A stretch of 7,979 nt of DNA, taken from Acidobacteriota bacterium (GTDB lineage: Bacteria > Acidobacteriota > Vicinamibacteria > Vicinamibacterales > 2-12-FULL-66-21). Where the stretch lies: positions 1 through 7,979 of the forward strand of contig JACDCA010000068.1 of assembly GCA_013694635.1 (NCBI GenBank). Direction: 5' to 3'. Shown here in pieces: positions 6,476 through 7,979 of the stretch (the stretch's first letter is position 1; every line of letters begins with the position of its first letter). Below the pieces are notes generated by a model. That model was not told where the DNA came from. It did no database searches and worked only from the letters and a program-made list of their open reading frames with translations. Made by a program: the position numbers and the translations under genes.

Positions 6476-7424
6476 CGCGGCCGCCGCACTCGCCGCCGAG
6501 TTCGCCGCCGACGTCCGGCGCGACCTCGCGCTCACGCCGAAACAGCTGCAGTCGAAGTACCTCTACGACCAGCTCGGTTCCAGCCTGTTCGAAGCGATCT
6601 GCCGCTTGCCGTGGTACCACATCACGCGCGCGGAAAGCCGGCTCCTCGCACGTCATGCCGCGGAGATCGTCGAGGAGTTCGGCGGCGGCACGATCGTGGA
6701 GCTCGGATGCGGCAGCGGCGAGAAGATTGTCATGCTGGCCGAAGCGCTCCAGTCGCGCGGCGGCACGGCACGCGTGCACCTGATCGACATCTCGTCGCAG
6801 GCGCTCGAGCAGACCGAAGAGCGCCTCACGCGCCTCGAACACGTCTCCGTGGTCGGCCACCAGTCGACGTACGAGGAGGGATTGCGCCGCGCGGCGGCGG
6901 CGCGCACGACGGAAGATCCCGTGCTCGTCCTGTTGCTCGGCTCCAACATCGGTAACTTCGATACGCCTGCGGCGCTCGACTTTCTCGACCGCATTCGGCG
7001 CACGCTCCGCCCCGGCGACCTCCTGCTGCTCGGCGCGGACCTGACCAAGCCTGAGGCGGATCTGATCCTCGCCTACGATGACCCCCTCGGGGTCACGGCG
7101 GCGTTCAACAAGAACCTCCTCGTCCGGATGAACCGCGAGCTTGGCGCCGATTTCGAGCTGACCAGGTTCGCGCACCGCGCCGCGTGGACCGCTTCTGAAC
7201 AGCGGATCGAGATGCACCTCGTGAGCCTCGCCGTTCAGCGCGTCACCATCGCACCCTCCGGTGTCATCGTCAATTTTGACGCCGGCGAACATATCTGGAC
7301 GGAAAGCTCCTACAAGTACGATCCCGAAGAGCTGCAGGACATGGGCGCGACCGCCGGCTTCATGACGCTGAAGCAGTGGATCGATCCAGAGGCGGCTTTT
7401 GCGCTGACGGTCTTCCTCGCCTGA
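6468..7424 (+). CDS. egtD: EgtD, L-histidine N(alpha)-methyltransferase
   Basis: EgtD transfers three methyl groups from S-adenosylmethionine to the alpha-amine of histidine, giving hercynine, the substrate of EgtB. The 318-residue product matches the mycobacterial enzyme (321). The SAM-binding motif VELGCGSGEK is at 77-86 and LGSNIGNF at 157-164. By offset from the mycobacterial numbering I remember, the residues that recognise histidine are present: Y33, F41, Y50, N163, M249, E279 and S281 (in TESSYKY). M249 and E279 match the M252/E282 pair that sets histidine over tryptophan. The ATG at 6468 is chosen because AGGA (6455-6458) lies nine bases upstream and because length and N-terminus then fit. 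An upstream ATG at 6387 would add 27 non-homologous-looking residues inside egtB. The 8-bp overlap with egtB implies coupled translation. egtA, egtC and egtE are not in the window. Confidence 0.95.
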   Translation: MRDAAAALAAEFAADVRRDLALTPKQLQSKYLYDQLGSSLFEAICRLPWYHITRAESRLLARHAAEIVEEFGGGTIVELGCGSGEKIVMLAEALQSRGGTARVHLIDISSQALEQTEERLTRLEHVSVVGHQSTYEEGLRRAAAARTTEDPVLVLLLGSNIGNFDTPAALDFLDRIRRTLRPGDLLLLGADLTKPEADLILAYDDPLGVTAAFNKNLLVRMNRELGADFELTRFAHRAAWTASEQRIEMHLVSLAVQRVTIAPSGVIVNFDAGEHIWTESSYKYDPEELQDMGATAGFMTLKQWIDPEAAFALTVFLA

Positions 7425-7526
7425 TTCGTCCCTGGAATCCGGCATCCCATCCACGGCTGGTGGTACTCCGCCCGCCTGCAAACCATTGCCATCATGGCCC
7501 CGTCTAAGCCGGCTGAGTACAGCCGT

Positions 7527-7979
7527 ATGAAAGCCATGACTCTCCTCGTAATGATTACCGTCCTTTCCGTATCGACCGCGGCTGGCGAAGCGCTGCCGCC
7601 GGAGACGCCTGCCCGAATTGTCGCGACAGCGATACCGGCGGCGAGCGCCATGCGCGTGGACGGTGATTTGACGGAAGAAGTCTGGCAGCGCGCGCCGGTC
7701 ATCTCCGGCTTCAAACAGCGGGATCCGCGCGACGGAGCGCCGGCGACGTTCGAGACCGAGGCGCGGGTGGCTTATGACAACAACGCGATTTACGTGGCCG
7801 TGCAGGCGATCGACCCGGACGCCGGAAAGATCATCGGGTTGCGTACGCGGCGCGACGAAGGCTCGCCGTCCGACTGGCTGCGCGTCGTGATCGACTCGTT
7901 CCACGACCGCCGGTCCGGTTACGAGTTCGCGGTGAATCCCGCCGGGGTCAAGCAGGACAGCTACTGGTTCAACGACGGC
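7527..7979 (+). CDS. Secreted protein with CBM9-like N-terminal domain (DUF5916 type), partial
   Basis: The first 151 codons of an open frame that leaves the window at base 7979. Residues 1 to about 20 (MKAMTLLVMITVLSVSTAAG) look like a signal peptide. From about residue 42, MRVDGDLTEEVWQRAP, ARVAYDNNAIYVAVQAID and SDWLRVVIDSFHDRRSGYEF, then VNPAGVKQDSYWFNDG, match the carbohydrate-binding family-9-like domain that precedes the DUF5916 region in large secreted or outer-membrane proteins. Full-length members I recall are several times longer, so most of the protein is missing. The substrate is unknown and sugar binding should not be assumed. No clear Shine-Dalgarno precedes 7527. An in-frame ATG at 7494 would add 11 residues ahead of the signal peptide and is less likely. 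The 102-bp gap after egtD shows no strong terminator. No functional link to ergothioneine is evident. Confidence 0.82.
   Translation, partial: MKAMTLLVMITVLSVSTAAGEALPPETPARIVATAIPAASAMRVDGDLTEEVWQRAPVISGFKQRDPRDGAPATFETEARVAYDNNAIYVAVQAIDPDAGKIIGLRTRRDEGSPSDWLRVVIDSFHDRRSGYEFAVNPAGVKQDSYWFNDG

Noticed and set aside
4667..6535. Very long open frame (622 codons) on the minus strand, antisense to ku and egtB
   Set aside because: It mirrors two well-recognised plus-strand genes. Its composition (Arg, Ala and Ser rich, no recognisable domain) is what GC-rich antisense frames give.
7494..7526. Earlier in-frame ATG (7494) for the secreted DUF5916-type protein
   Set aside because: It would put 11 residues, some charged, ahead of a signal peptide that already starts well at 7527. 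Neither start has a clear Shine-Dalgarno, so the choice is not certain.
6453..7904. 483-codon open frame on the minus strand across egtD and the DUF5916-type gene
   Set aside because: Antisense to egtD, with an Arg-rich low-complexity translation and no family resemblance; a shadow of codon bias.

Overview
This is a GC-rich bacterial chromosomal window made almost entirely of recognisable genes. The protein sequences, the tRNA-tig-clpP-clpX-lon order and the short AGCTGG(A/G)AGC-type intergenic repeats fit an Acidobacteriota genome, possibly of the Vicinamibacteria. That assignment is inferred from remembered gene and repeat styles, not from a search. Nothing looks like phage, plasmid, CRISPR or a transposase gene.

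Left half (1-4082), minus strand: a protein quality-control operon, read right to left. It starts with a tRNA-Leu(UAG), then trigger factor (tig), the ClpP peptidase, the ClpX unfoldase and the N-terminal part of Lon protease, which runs off the left edge. Gaps are 41, 21, 3 and 83 bp. The order follows the life of a protein: folding at the ribosome, then ATP-dependent degradation. The 83-bp clpX-lon gap is filled by tandem TTCCAGC heptamers and a perfect 12-bp inverted repeat.

Middle (4083-4334): a 252-bp divergent intergenic region. It holds upstream signals for both directions, a palindromic AAAAAGGGGACA-containing segment that may be a REP-like remnant, and a GC hairpin next to the ku Shine-Dalgarno.

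Right half (4335-7979), plus strand: a bacterial Ku protein (end joining of DNA breaks), then egtB and egtD. EgtD trimethylates histidine to hercynine, and EgtB is the iron-dependent C-S bond-forming enzyme of ergothioneine synthesis. egtB and egtD overlap by 8 bp. No egtA, egtC, egtE or ligD lies in the window. The EgtB has metal-site surroundings and a C-terminal motif that differ from the classical mycobacterial type. The window ends inside a secreted protein with a CBM9-like N-terminal domain of the DUF5916 type.

I see no clearly new multi-gene system. The points most worth a second look are the atypical EgtB, the repeat-filled clpX-lon gap, the REP-like element upstream of the tRNA, and the hairpins around ku.
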